Shown in pieces: positions 42,541 to 49,761 of a stretch of 64,000 nucleotides of DNA. Origin of the DNA: Gammaproteobacteria bacterium (GTDB lineage Bacteria > Pseudomonadota > Gammaproteobacteria > Pseudomonadales > Azotimanducaceae); contig JAUIAV010000003.1 of the NCBI GenBank assembly GCA_030425195.1, positions 186,001 to 250,000 on the forward strand. The letters run 5' to 3'. Position 1 is the first letter of the stretch. Each line of letters opens with the position of its first letter. The notes under the pieces were generated by a model. The model had not been told where the DNA came from and made no database searches. It saw only the letters and a list, made by a program, of their open reading frames with translations. A program made the translations under genes and the position numbers.

Positions 42541-43094
42541 CAGTCGTCGCTGCCCCCGTGCGCGGAATCCGGTCTGCGTGGGGACCCGGCCGCAGCCCGC
42601 AGGGCCTCATAGGCCGCTTCTTCCGCTTCCGGATACACGAACCGGCGGAACCCCCAGATGTACAGAACGCACAGACAGCTGCCGCCGGCAAAGACACCGA
42701 ACAGGGCCAGGGCCGTGGGCAGCGGATAGCCCATGAACTCGGCCATCCTGCCGGTCTCGAGAAACCGGATGTAGCCGGCGTAGAGGGTGAACCACACCAC
42801 CAGGGAGACTGCCGCACACACCCCGAGCAGCAGCCAGAAAAGACGGGTGCGGTACCGCTCGCTGATGCTGAGCGCAACGAGACCGTGGATGAGCAGCAGC
42901 GTGAGCACCTGTATGCCGTTCATGACCCAGCCCTGTCCGCCGAGCCGGGCCAGCCCGTCACCGCCGCTCGACATGCCGGAAAAGATCGGGTGCGATCCAC
43001 CCGTGGCATCGGCGGGGCCGCCGTTCAGCAGGAGCAGAATCAGGAGACACAGGATTCCGGCAAGCAGCAGCAGAAGACCGTGGATCAGGCGCAT
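42540..43094 (-). CDS. Unrecognised four-helix membrane protein coupled to the symporter
   Basis: A 184-residue protein with predicted transmembrane helices at about 4-24, 56-77, 85-108 and 133-152, a Gly/Ser-rich loop (about 25-55) and an acidic then basic cytoplasmic tail (FVYPEAEEAAYEALRAAAG). I do not recognise a family. ATG at 43094 begins the first helix; the open frame upstream to 43262 is the shadow of rdgC. It starts 2 bp after rdgC ends, and its TGA shares a base with the symporter ATG. Known SSS partners (DUF485, DUF997, DUF4212) are usually smaller with fewer helices, so this could be a different accessory subunit. Confidence 0.72.
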   Translation of the reverse strand: MRLIHGLLLLLAGILCLLILLLLNGGPADATGGSHPIFSGMSSGGDGLARLGGQGWVMNGIQVLTLLLIHGLVALSISERYRTRLFWLLLGVCAAVSLVVWFTLYAGYIRFLETGRMAEFMGYPLPTALALFGVFAGGSCLCVLYIWGFRRFVYPEAEEAAYEALRAAAGSPRRPDSAHGGSDD

Positions 43095-43096
43095 GA

Positions 43097-43993
43097 TCAG
43101 TCGTAGCCGCCGAGTTGCTTCTTCAATGCGGTCAGCAGCCGGTTGATGATCCCGGAGATCAGCGCGAACTCTGCATCCAGACGGCCGATGGGATCCTCGT
43201 CCATCACATCGCCGTCCTCCACCTGGTCCATGCCCACGAGCTTCAGCTTGCGGATCACACAATCCTGATCGAGCACCAGGCTCGCTACCTCATCGAAGTT
43301 CACCGCCAGCCGGTCGATCTTCAGGCCGTCCCGAACGTGCTTCTGGACGCTGGCATCGGACAGGTCGATGTCCATCCAGCTTACCGAGGCACTGCCGGTG
43401 GAGGGATCCAGCATGCGGCACTCGCGGCCCGGCAGAAAACTGGTCGGGCCCTGGCCGAGAAAGATGCTGGTGAGCAGCCGGCTCAGCGGTTCCTGAAATT
43501 CCAGCGGCGTGAGCGGCAGGGAACCGAAGGCGGAGCGAAGCTGGTCGGTGAACCGGTCGGCCTGGGTTTCCGAAGCCGTATCCACCGCAAGCACCCGCTC
43601 ATCGCGCAGAAACATCCCCCAGATCCGATCGGATTTCAGGAGCGCCTTGGGCAGCAGCTCCGCATGGACCTCGTCTTTCAGATCCTGCTTCTCCTTGCGC
43701 CCCGGCGGTCGGCCCATGCGGCCGGAGAACTCGGCGACCCGGTCCTCCAGCGCTTCGTTCACGGCCGCGGTGGGCAGCAGCCGGCTCTGGCTGCGCAGCC
43801 GGATCAGATCCGCCCCGGCCACGCGACGGGCCAGCAGGTCGGGGAGTTCGGCTACCGGGGCTTCCCAGCCGGCACTCCGCTCAGTGAACGCGCCGCAGGG
43901 CTTGAAAGGCACATTCATCAGCTGGTTGGACAGCTCTTCCTCGGAAGCGGGCCAGTCGCCGCTCACCCGGTAGAGACGCAGATTTCGAAACAT
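43097..43993 (-). CDS. rdgC: Recombination-associated protein RdgC
   Basis: A 298-residue DNA-binding protein that forms a ring dimer and modulates RecA. Matches: MFRNLRLYRVSGDW, ELSNQLMNVPFKPCG, SQSRLLPTAAVNEALEDRVAEF, GRPPGRKEKQDLKDEVHAELLPKA, the middle VLAVDTASETQADRFTDQLRSAFGSLPL and the C-terminal DCVIRKLKLVGM region. Length equals that of characterised RdgC. RdgC is largely confined to beta- and gammaproteobacteria, which supports the taxonomic guess. Directly upstream of the membrane protein and symporter genes, a neighbourhood with no obvious functional link. Confidence 0.93.
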   Translation of the reverse strand: MFRNLRLYRVSGDWPASEEELSNQLMNVPFKPCGAFTERSAGWEAPVAELPDLLARRVAGADLIRLRSQSRLLPTAAVNEALEDRVAEFSGRMGRPPGRKEKQDLKDEVHAELLPKALLKSDRIWGMFLRDERVLAVDTASETQADRFTDQLRSAFGSLPLTPLEFQEPLSRLLTSIFLGQGPTSFLPGRECRMLDPSTGSASVSWMDIDLSDASVQKHVRDGLKIDRLAVNFDEVASLVLDQDCVIRKLKLVGMDQVEDGDVMDEDPIGRLDAEFALISGIINRLLTALKKQLGGYD

Positions 43994-44074
43994 GAACTCT
44001 TCTTAGGGCCTGAAAGCCGGCGCATTATCCGGATGGGGCCGGCGGCTGTCACCAAGGAGGTGCTGGAATGGACA

Positions 44075-45229
44075 TCAGCCTGCAGTTTCCGCGGTCTGCA
44101 CAGGGGAGCGGTATCCCCAGACCTGGGTGGCCAGCACCCCGTAGACGAACAACCCCAGCGACAGCGCCATGGCCGGGATCAGCGCGTTCAGCGTGCCGAA
44201 GGCTTCGATGATCAGTCCCAGCAGAATGGCGCCGATGGGCGCACTGCCCATCATACCCAGGGTGAACACGGACAGAATCCGGCCCCGGTATTCGGCCGCT
44301 GCCGATTCCTGCACGATGGTCCGGGCGAGCGTGGTGGTGAAACCCATGTTCACCCCCCAGGCGATGGTGGCGATCACCAGAAGCCACCAGCCCGGCTCGA
44401 TCCAGAGCAGATAGAGGATGATGATCCGGGACAGCTGCATCAGCAGAAACAGCCGGCCGGGCTGGCTGAAGGGCATGAACTTGTACATGAACAGATTCGC
44501 AGCGGTGGCACCGGCGAAGAAGACCGTCATCATGACGGCCAGCAGCGCTGCATCACCGTCGTAGATCCGCTTGATGATGAAGGGAAACACGGTCATGAAC
44601 GCCCCCGCATTGAAGATGCTCGAGGCGAAGTTGATGACGAGAATCTGGAACACCACCCGGTTCTCCAGAGTGGCCCTGAACCCGGCCCCGATCGTTCTGA
44701 TCGCGGAGGGTCTCGGTCCGGGTGACTGCAGCGGGGGGGCCGGCGAGATGCGGCGGACAGAAACCGCGCCCACCGCCAGGCAGGCCGCCTGCACGAGCAG
44801 TACGGTCGCAAGACCCACCCGGTCCATCTGACCGGCCAGCATCAGCCCGCCCATCTGCACCAGGAAGCTCATCGCGGTGGATGCGGACACGCCCTGCTGC
44901 AGGGCGGCTCCTGAAACCCGGTTCAGGATTGCCTGCTGGGCCGGCATGGAGAAGGAGGTCACCACGCTCATGCCGAGACCCCAGGCCGACACGGCGATCA
45001 CGGACAGCGCGTTCACCTGATCCACTGCCAGCAGAAACAGGGGCAGCAGGGGGGAGAAGGCATAAACGCGGATGAGGAGTGAGCGGGGATCCGCCCGGTC
45101 AGCGCTGGCACCGCCCCAGAGCATGAGAAAAATGCCCGGCACGCCGATCAGAGCCTGAAGCGGGCCCACCTGATCGGCGGGGAGCAGCAGGACACCGATC
45201 AGCAGCCAGCTGACGAGCAGCTGCTGCAT
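44075..45229 (-). CDS. Major facilitator superfamily transporter (start region probably frameshifted)
   Basis: A drug-efflux-like MFS protein with about 11-12 hydrophobic helices, ending YRSPVQTAETAG. From the first ATG (45229) it has 384 residues: MQQLLVSWLLIGVLLL, VPGIFLMLWGGASADR with the loop 2-3 motif, and ATIAWGVNMGFTTTLAR. The open frame extends upstream through residues reading INAEFRAYLGATAFSGFAFA, which is the expected first half of helix 1, but it contains no ATG, GTG or TTG before the TGA at 45293-45295. See the finding on the start. It lies 103 bp downstream of folE. Substrate unknown. Confidence 0.78.
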   Translation of the reverse strand: MQQLLVSWLLIGVLLLPADQVGPLQALIGVPGIFLMLWGGASADRADPRSLLIRVYAFSPLLPLFLLAVDQVNALSVIAVSAWGLGMSVVTSFSMPAQQAILNRVSGAALQQGVSASTAMSFLVQMGGLMLAGQMDRVGLATVLLVQAACLAVGAVSVRRISPAPPLQSPGPRPSAIRTIGAGFRATLENRVVFQILVINFASSIFNAGAFMTVFPFIIKRIYDGDAALLAVMMTVFFAGATAANLFMYKFMPFSQPGRLFLLMQLSRIIILYLLWIEPGWWLLVIATIAWGVNMGFTTTLARTIVQESAAAEYRGRILSVFTLGMMGSAPIGAILLGLIIEAFGTLNALIPAMALSLGLFVYGVLATQVWGYRSPVQTAETAG

Positions 45230-45332
45230 GGCGAAGGCAAAGCCGGAAAAAGCGGTGGCGCCGAGATAGGCGCGGAACTCAGCGTTGATGGTTCATCCTC
45301 CGGCTGCCCTCCGCTTCAACCGCCGATGCCTC

Positions 45333-45890
45333 TCAACGCCCGAGCAGGTTCAGAAACTCCATTCGGGTCGACGCATTGTCCTGAAAAGCGCCGAGCATGG
45401 CAGAGGATTTCATGCGCGAATTCTGTTTCTCCACGCCACGCATCATCATGCACAGATGCTGAGCCTCGATGATCACGCCGATGACCTCGGCACCCGTCAC
45501 CTGCTTGAGCGCGGTGGCGATCTGGAAGGTGAGCTGTTCCTGGATCTGCAACCGCCTGGCGAACATGTCGACGATCCGGGCCACCTTGGAAAGCCCCAGC
45601 ACCTTGCCGTCCGGGATGTAACCCACGTGGGCACGGCCGATGAACGGCAGCATGTGGTGCTCGCACAGGCTGTAGAGCTCGATGTCCTGAACGATGATCA
45701 TCTCCCGGTTGTCCGTATCGAACAGGGCGTTGTTCACCACCTCGTCCAGCGTCTGACCATAGCCCCGGGTCATGAAGTCCATGGCCACGGCGGCCCGCTT
45801 GGGTGTGTCCACCACACCGGGACGGCTCGTGTCGTCCACCTGTTCGATGATCCGCCGATAGGCGTCCGTCAGAGTCTCAATTCGGTCCAC
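45333..45890 (-). CDS. folE: GTP cyclohydrolase I
   Basis: A 185-residue zinc enzyme converting GTP to 7,8-dihydroneopterin triphosphate, the first step of folate synthesis. Zinc ligands are in [15 protein letters not shown] and [15 protein letters not shown]; other conserved blocks are [48 protein letters not shown] and [12 protein letters not shown]. The start is GTG at 45890 with AGGATACGAC upstream. It is 27 bp downstream of the crotonase gene at 45918, so it may be transcribed with that run, although folate synthesis is unrelated to it. Confidence 0.95.
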   Translation of the reverse strand: MDRIETLTDAYRRIIEQVDDTSRPGVVDTPKRAAVAMDFMTRGYGQTLDEVVNNALFDTDNREMIIVQDIELYSLCEHHMLPFIGRAHVGYIPDGKVLGLSKVARIVDMFARRLQIQEQLTFQIATALKQVTGAEVIGVIIEAQHLCMMMRGVEKQNSRMKSSAMLGAFQDNASTRMEFLNLLGR

Positions 45891-45917
45891 GTCGTATCCT
45901 GATTCCGATTACTGTGC

Positions 45918-46715
45918 TCAGCGGCCCGTGTAGACGGGATCCCGCTTCTCGATGAATGCCCGCATGCCTTCCTTGACGTCCTCTGTCTTCGAGCACATCA
46001 GCTGGTTGCGGTTCTCGATGGCCATGGCCGCCTCCAGCCCGGGCGCATCGATGGCCATGTTCAGCCCCTCCTTGGTCAGCCGGAGGCCCATGGGGGACGT
46101 GGTCAGCATCTCGTGCAGATAAGGCCTGGCTGCCTCCGCGAGCTCCGAATCCGGCACCACCTCGGAGACCAGACCCGTAGCCAGAGCGCGATCCGCGTGG
46201 ATGAACCGGCCCGTGAGCATCAGCTCGGAGGCCACGGACGTGCCCACCAGGCGGGGCAGAAAGTAGCTCGAGCCCATGTCGCAGGCCGACAGGCCGAGGC
46301 GGATGAAGGCGGCATTCATCTTCGCGCTTTCGCCGGCGACGCGGATGTCGGAGGCCAGCACGAAAGAGAAGCCGCCGCCGCAGGCCGGCCCATGCACCAG
46401 GGAAATGATGGGCTGGGGACAGCGGCGCATGCGGATGTAGACCTCTGCCAGGTAACCCTGAAAACCCATCCCGCCGCCCCAGGGCGTCTCTTCCCGCGCC
46501 TCGGATGCCTTGATGTCGAGCCCGGCACAGAATGCCCGGCCGGCACCCCGCATCACCACGATGCGGACGCTGTCGTCCTCATACAGCCCGCCGAAGTATT
46601 CCCTGAGCTCGGTGACCATGGGCGTGTTGATGGCATTCAGCATTTCAGGGCGGTTCAGCGTCAGCCAGTCGACCGGACCCTCCTTGTCGATACGAATGGT
46701 CTGATAGTCGCTCAT
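45918..46715 (-). CDS. Enoyl-CoA hydratase/isomerase family protein
   Basis: A 265-residue crotonase-fold protein: VDWLTLNRPEMLNAINTPMV, RGAGRAFCAGLDIKASEAREE (oxyanion loop 1), VHGPACGGGFSFVLASDIRVAGESAKMNAAFIRLGLSACDMGSSY (oxyanion loop 2) and LPRLVGTSVASELMLTGRFI. The usual first catalytic Glu is replaced by Ser (GGGFSF), while the SACDMG Asp-containing variant is common in one crotonase subgroup, which is often isomerase or of unknown reaction. It is the last gene of the CoA-thioester run 45918-49654. Confidence 0.85.
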   Translation of the reverse strand: MSDYQTIRIDKEGPVDWLTLNRPEMLNAINTPMVTELREYFGGLYEDDSVRIVVMRGAGRAFCAGLDIKASEAREETPWGGGMGFQGYLAEVYIRMRRCPQPIISLVHGPACGGGFSFVLASDIRVAGESAKMNAAFIRLGLSACDMGSSYFLPRLVGTSVASELMLTGRFIHADRALATGLVSEVVPDSELAEAARPYLHEMLTTSPMGLRLTKEGLNMAIDAPGLEAAMAIENRNQLMCSKTEDVKEGMRAFIEKRDPVYTGR

Positions 46716-46741
46716 GCAGCGTTCCTCGAGTTGCGAAAAGA

Positions 46742-47173
46742 TCAGGCGGCCGGCAGCCGGACTCTGGCGGTGCCGAACACGCGGGTTTCGTCCTTGGCGT
46801 TCTTCACCGTCAGATCCAGCTCGACGATACCTTCATCCTCATCCACGTCGGTGATCACGGCGCTGATCGTGCAGGGCTCGTCGGCCACCACCGGCGCGCG
46901 GAAGACCGTGTCCACATAGATGACCTCCGCCACCGGTGACCAGCGGTGGATCATGCTGGTGAGGAAACCCATGTTCATGATTCCGGGTACCAGCGCACCC
47001 GGGAATCCCTCCTTCCGGGCGGCTTCGTGGTCGCTGAAACGCCCGCCCCGGCCGGTGCCCCAGCCGACGGCTTCCGCGAAGGCACTGGTGGCAGAAAGGG
47101 AGGTGTCGGGTTCGAAAGGTTCGAGCTCGGTGCCGAATTCCACCTGAGAGATATTGTCGACCGTGGCGCTCAT
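46742..47173 (-). CDS. MaoC-like half-size hotdog protein
   Basis: A 143-residue single hotdog domain. The helix region reads AEAVGWGTGRGGRFSDHEAARKEGFPGALVPGIMNMGFLTSM, which aligns with MaoC hydratases but lacks the catalytic Asp and has Phe where the catalytic His sits (NPxH to GRFS). The rest (IYVDTVFRAPVVADEPCTI, ELDLTVKNAKDETRVFGTARVRL) is a normal hotdog sheet. Its ATG overlaps the stop of the FAS1-like gene by 4 bp, so the two are very probably subunits of one complex. Enzyme activity, if any, must come from the complex or another residue set. Confidence 0.8.
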   Translation of the reverse strand: MSATVDNISQVEFGTELEPFEPDTSLSATSAFAEAVGWGTGRGGRFSDHEAARKEGFPGALVPGIMNMGFLTSMIHRWSPVAEVIYVDTVFRAPVVADEPCTISAVITDVDEDEGIVELDLTVKNAKDETRVFGTARVRLPAA

Positions 47174-47613
47174 TGGGACTTCTCCCTGATCACCTGCCGG
47201 GAATCGCTGGTGGCCACGTGCTCGCCGCTGTCATCGAAGATCTCCATGCGGGATACGAGGAAGATCATGCGACCGGAGCGGCCGGACTTGTCGTAGATGT
47301 CGTGCAGGTGAGTCCGTCCCGTAAGCGGGGTGCCCGGGCGCACGGGCTTGAGCACGGTGACCGCCTTGCCGCCGTCCATGGGCACGCCGCCGATCTTCGG
47401 AAAATCGACGGGCAGATGCCGGCCCGAAGCCAGGCTGGCGATGAACGCGGGCGGTGCCTGAAAGTCGGGATGATCGGGATCGCAGAACTGGGGCAGGGTC
47501 TCTCCGGACATCTTCGCCACCATCACCACCTTCTCCGGATCGAGCACGAAGTCCTTACGGTCGAATTCCAGGTTGAGGTATTTCGATTTGAGATCCTCTA
47601 TGTCTACCTGCAC
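47170..47613 (-). CDS. FAS1-like dehydratase (MaoC N-terminal type) half-size hotdog protein
   Basis: A 147-residue MaoC_dehydrat_N-type domain: VDIEDLKSKYLNLEFDRKDFVLDPEKVVMVAKMSGETLP, FQAPPAFIASLASGRHLP, MDGGKAVTVLKPVRPGTPLTGRTHLHDIYDKSGRSGRMIFLVSRME. I chose GTG at 47613, which has GGAG about 10 nt upstream and begins the conserved domain; the open frame up to 47907 is the shadow of the SDR gene. It overlaps the following MaoC-like gene by 4 bp. Heteromeric ChsH1-ChsH2-type hydratases are built from such pairs, but the canonical catalytic His/Asp are not obvious in either partner here. Confidence 0.78.
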   Translation of the reverse strand: MQVDIEDLKSKYLNLEFDRKDFVLDPEKVVMVAKMSGETLPQFCDPDHPDFQAPPAFIASLASGRHLPVDFPKIGGVPMDGGKAVTVLKPVRPGTPLTGRTHLHDIYDKSGRSGRMIFLVSRMEIFDDSGEHVATSDSRQVIREKSQ

Positions 47614-47660
47614 CTGTCTGTCTCCACTGTTCTGCCTCAATCCTGTCCAAACCGGGTAGT

Positions 47661-48422
47661 TTACACGCTTCGGCCGCCGTCCACGTTGAGGGCGGTGCCG
47701 GTGATGAAGTCCGCGTCGTCCGAGGCGAGGAAGGTCACGGCCGCCGCCACGTCGGCAGGCTCCGCCAGCCGTCCTCTCGGGATGGATGCGGTCAGGCTGG
47801 CCTGCAGCTCCTCGGAGAGTTCGTCCTGCCCGGTCGCCGTCTTCATGAAGCCGGTGTCCGCGGCCACCGGGTTTACCGCATTCACCCGGATGTTGTGCCG
47901 GGCGCATTCCAGTGCCAGCCCCTTCGTCATGGTCAGCACCGCACCCTTGGTGCCGTTGTAGGGGGTCACCCCGGGCCGGGGGGCGATGGCACCCACGGAG
48001 GCAATGTTGACGATCACCCCGCCCCCCGCCTCCATCATCACGGGAATGGCGTGCTTGCAGCCCAGGAACACGCCGCGGACATTGACGCCGAAGACGTCGT
48101 CGAACTCCTCCACGCTGATCTTCCAGAGCAGTTTCTGCCGGTGCGAATAGCCGGCGTTGTTCACCAGAACGTCCACACCACCCCAGGCGTCCACCGCCTG
48201 CTGAATCATGGCGGCGACCGGCGCTTCCTCCGCCACGTTCACCTCAACCGCAAGCGCTGTCCCGCCATCGGCACCGATCGCGGCAGCAACCCGCTCGGCC
48301 CCCGACAGATTCACATCAGCCAGCAGCACGCGTGCGCCTTCCCCGGCGAAACGGCGGGCTATGGCCTCTCCGAACCCGGATCCCGCGCCCGTGACGATCA
48401 CCCGCCTGCTTTCGAATCTCAT
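47661..48422 (-). CDS. Short-chain dehydrogenase/reductase (3-hydroxyacyl type)
   Basis: A 253-residue SDR: cofactor motif TGAGSGFGEAIARRFA, ADVNLSGAERV (Asp at the end of beta-2, suggesting NAD), NNAGYSHRQ, NIASVGAIAPRPGVTPYNGTKGAVLTMTKGLALE with the Tyr-x3-Lys pair, NAVNPVAADTGFM and the C-terminal SDDADFITGTALNVDGGRSV. It fits oxidation of a hydroxyacyl-CoA or alcohol in the local pathway. Its ATG overlaps the stop of the CoA-transferase gene by 4 bp. Confidence 0.87.
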   Translation of the reverse strand: MRFESRRVIVTGAGSGFGEAIARRFAGEGARVLLADVNLSGAERVAAAIGADGGTALAVEVNVAEEAPVAAMIQQAVDAWGGVDVLVNNAGYSHRQKLLWKISVEEFDDVFGVNVRGVFLGCKHAIPVMMEAGGGVIVNIASVGAIAPRPGVTPYNGTKGAVLTMTKGLALECARHNIRVNAVNPVAADTGFMKTATGQDELSEELQASLTASIPRGRLAEPADVAAAVTFLASDDADFITGTALNVDGGRSV

Positions 48423-49654
48423 TCGTGCTCCTGGTCGCTGCTGCGTTTTCGCCCCGCCATCTCACGGATCTCCTCGCCATGCTCTCCGAGCGTCGGCGCC
48501 CGACGGTGGAAACCGGTGGGGGTGGCTGTAAATTTGATGGGGTTGGCCACGATGGCCGCCCGGCCGTTGTCGCCGGGCAGGTCGAACTCGCTGATCATGC
48601 CCCGCGCCCTGGCGTGCGGATCGGCGAAGATGTCGGCCGCCGTGTTCACCGGTCCGCAGGGCACTCTGCCGCCGAGCACCGAGACCACTTCCGCCTTGGT
48701 GCGTACGGCCGTCCACTCGGAGATGACTTCGAGCACGAATTCCTGGTTCTGGCGCCGGACATAGGTGTTCCGGGTCCTCGGATCCTGAATCAGCTCCTCC
48801 CGCCCCATGGCTTCACACAATGCCTGCCAGTGGCCCTGCCCGGGTGCGGCGATGGAGACGGCGCCATCACTGGCAGGAAACAATCCGAACGGGCAGAGGT
48901 TCGGGTGGTGCTCGCCTCTCGGCCCGAGGCTCTTGGCTTCGAATCCGTAGTTGGCGATCACGGTCTCGGATAGAAAGGCCACGGCGTCGTACATGCCCAC
49001 GTCCAGAAACTGACCCTCACCCGTCTGCCTGGCGTGATGGATGGCGCTGACCACGCCGAGAGCGAGCAGAGTGCCGGGATAGATGTCCCCGACGCTGACC
49101 CCGGCCGGATAGCCATGGCCCGATTCGGGACCGGTGATATGCGCCATGCCGCCCATGCTCTGAGCGACGATGTCGTAAGCCGGCCACTCGGCATAGGGGC
49201 TCTCGCCCGTGCGCGGATCCCCGAAGCCCCGGATGCAGCCGTAGACGATGGCCGGGTTGCGCGCCCGGATCGCCTCAAAACCGAGTCCGAGACGGTCCAT
49301 CACACCGACCCGCATGTTCTCCACGATGGCGTCCGCCTGCTCGCACAGGGACAGCAGCACCTCCCGGTCCTCCGCGACCTTGAGGTCGAGAACGATGCTG
49401 CGCTTGTTACGGTTGATGCTGGCGAAGTAGCCGCCGAAATCACACTCGGACTCCCCGGTGCCCGGATTTGCATAGTCCTGTGGCAGCGGCGGAACGCTGC
49501 GGGCTGCGTCCCCTCTGGGCGGCTCCACCTTGATGACATCCGCACCCAGATCGCCGAGCAATCCGGTTCCGAAAGGCCCGGCCAGGGCCATGGTGCAGTC
49601 GATGATGGTGACGTCGCTGAGCGGGCCGGTCCGGCCGGTGTCTGCCTGCGTCAT
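48419..49654 (-). CDS. Class III (CaiB/BaiF) CoA-transferase
   Basis: A 411-residue single-domain CoA-transferase: LSDVTIIDCTMALAGPFGTGLLGDLGADVIKVEPPRGDAAR, FASINRNKRSIVLDLK, DAIVENMRVGVMDRLGLGFE, GQFLDVGMYDAV with the Asp that aligns to the CaiB catalytic Asp169, and the C-terminal RVPCGPVNTAADIFADPHARARGM. ATG at 49654 (MTQADTGRTG) is chosen; 17 extra codons to 49705 lack family similarity. It transfers CoA to a carboxylic acid and heads the minus-strand run to 45918, divergent from the acyl-CoA ligase. Confidence 0.9.
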   Translation of the reverse strand: MTQADTGRTGPLSDVTIIDCTMALAGPFGTGLLGDLGADVIKVEPPRGDAARSVPPLPQDYANPGTGESECDFGGYFASINRNKRSIVLDLKVAEDREVLLSLCEQADAIVENMRVGVMDRLGLGFEAIRARNPAIVYGCIRGFGDPRTGESPYAEWPAYDIVAQSMGGMAHITGPESGHGYPAGVSVGDIYPGTLLALGVVSAIHHARQTGEGQFLDVGMYDAVAFLSETVIANYGFEAKSLGPRGEHHPNLCPFGLFPASDGAVSIAAPGQGHWQALCEAMGREELIQDPRTRNTYVRRQNQEFVLEVISEWTAVRTKAEVVSVLGGRVPCGPVNTAADIFADPHARARGMISEFDLPGDNGRAAIVANPIKFTATPTGFHRRAPTLGEHGEEIREMAGRKRSSDQEHE

Positions 49655-49761
49655 GATCCCTGAACTCCCCAGATACCCGACCAACGACTCTGACCCCTGG
49701 CGCACGGCAGCGCAAGCGCCGCATCAGTGCGCTCGGCAGGCCGTGGAGGTAGGATGCGTCG

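Noticed and set aside
40228-42612. A 794-codon plus-strand open frame opposite the PhyH and symporter genes
   Set aside because: It crosses two well-supported minus-strand genes and reads as charged low-complexity sequence typical of an antisense frame.
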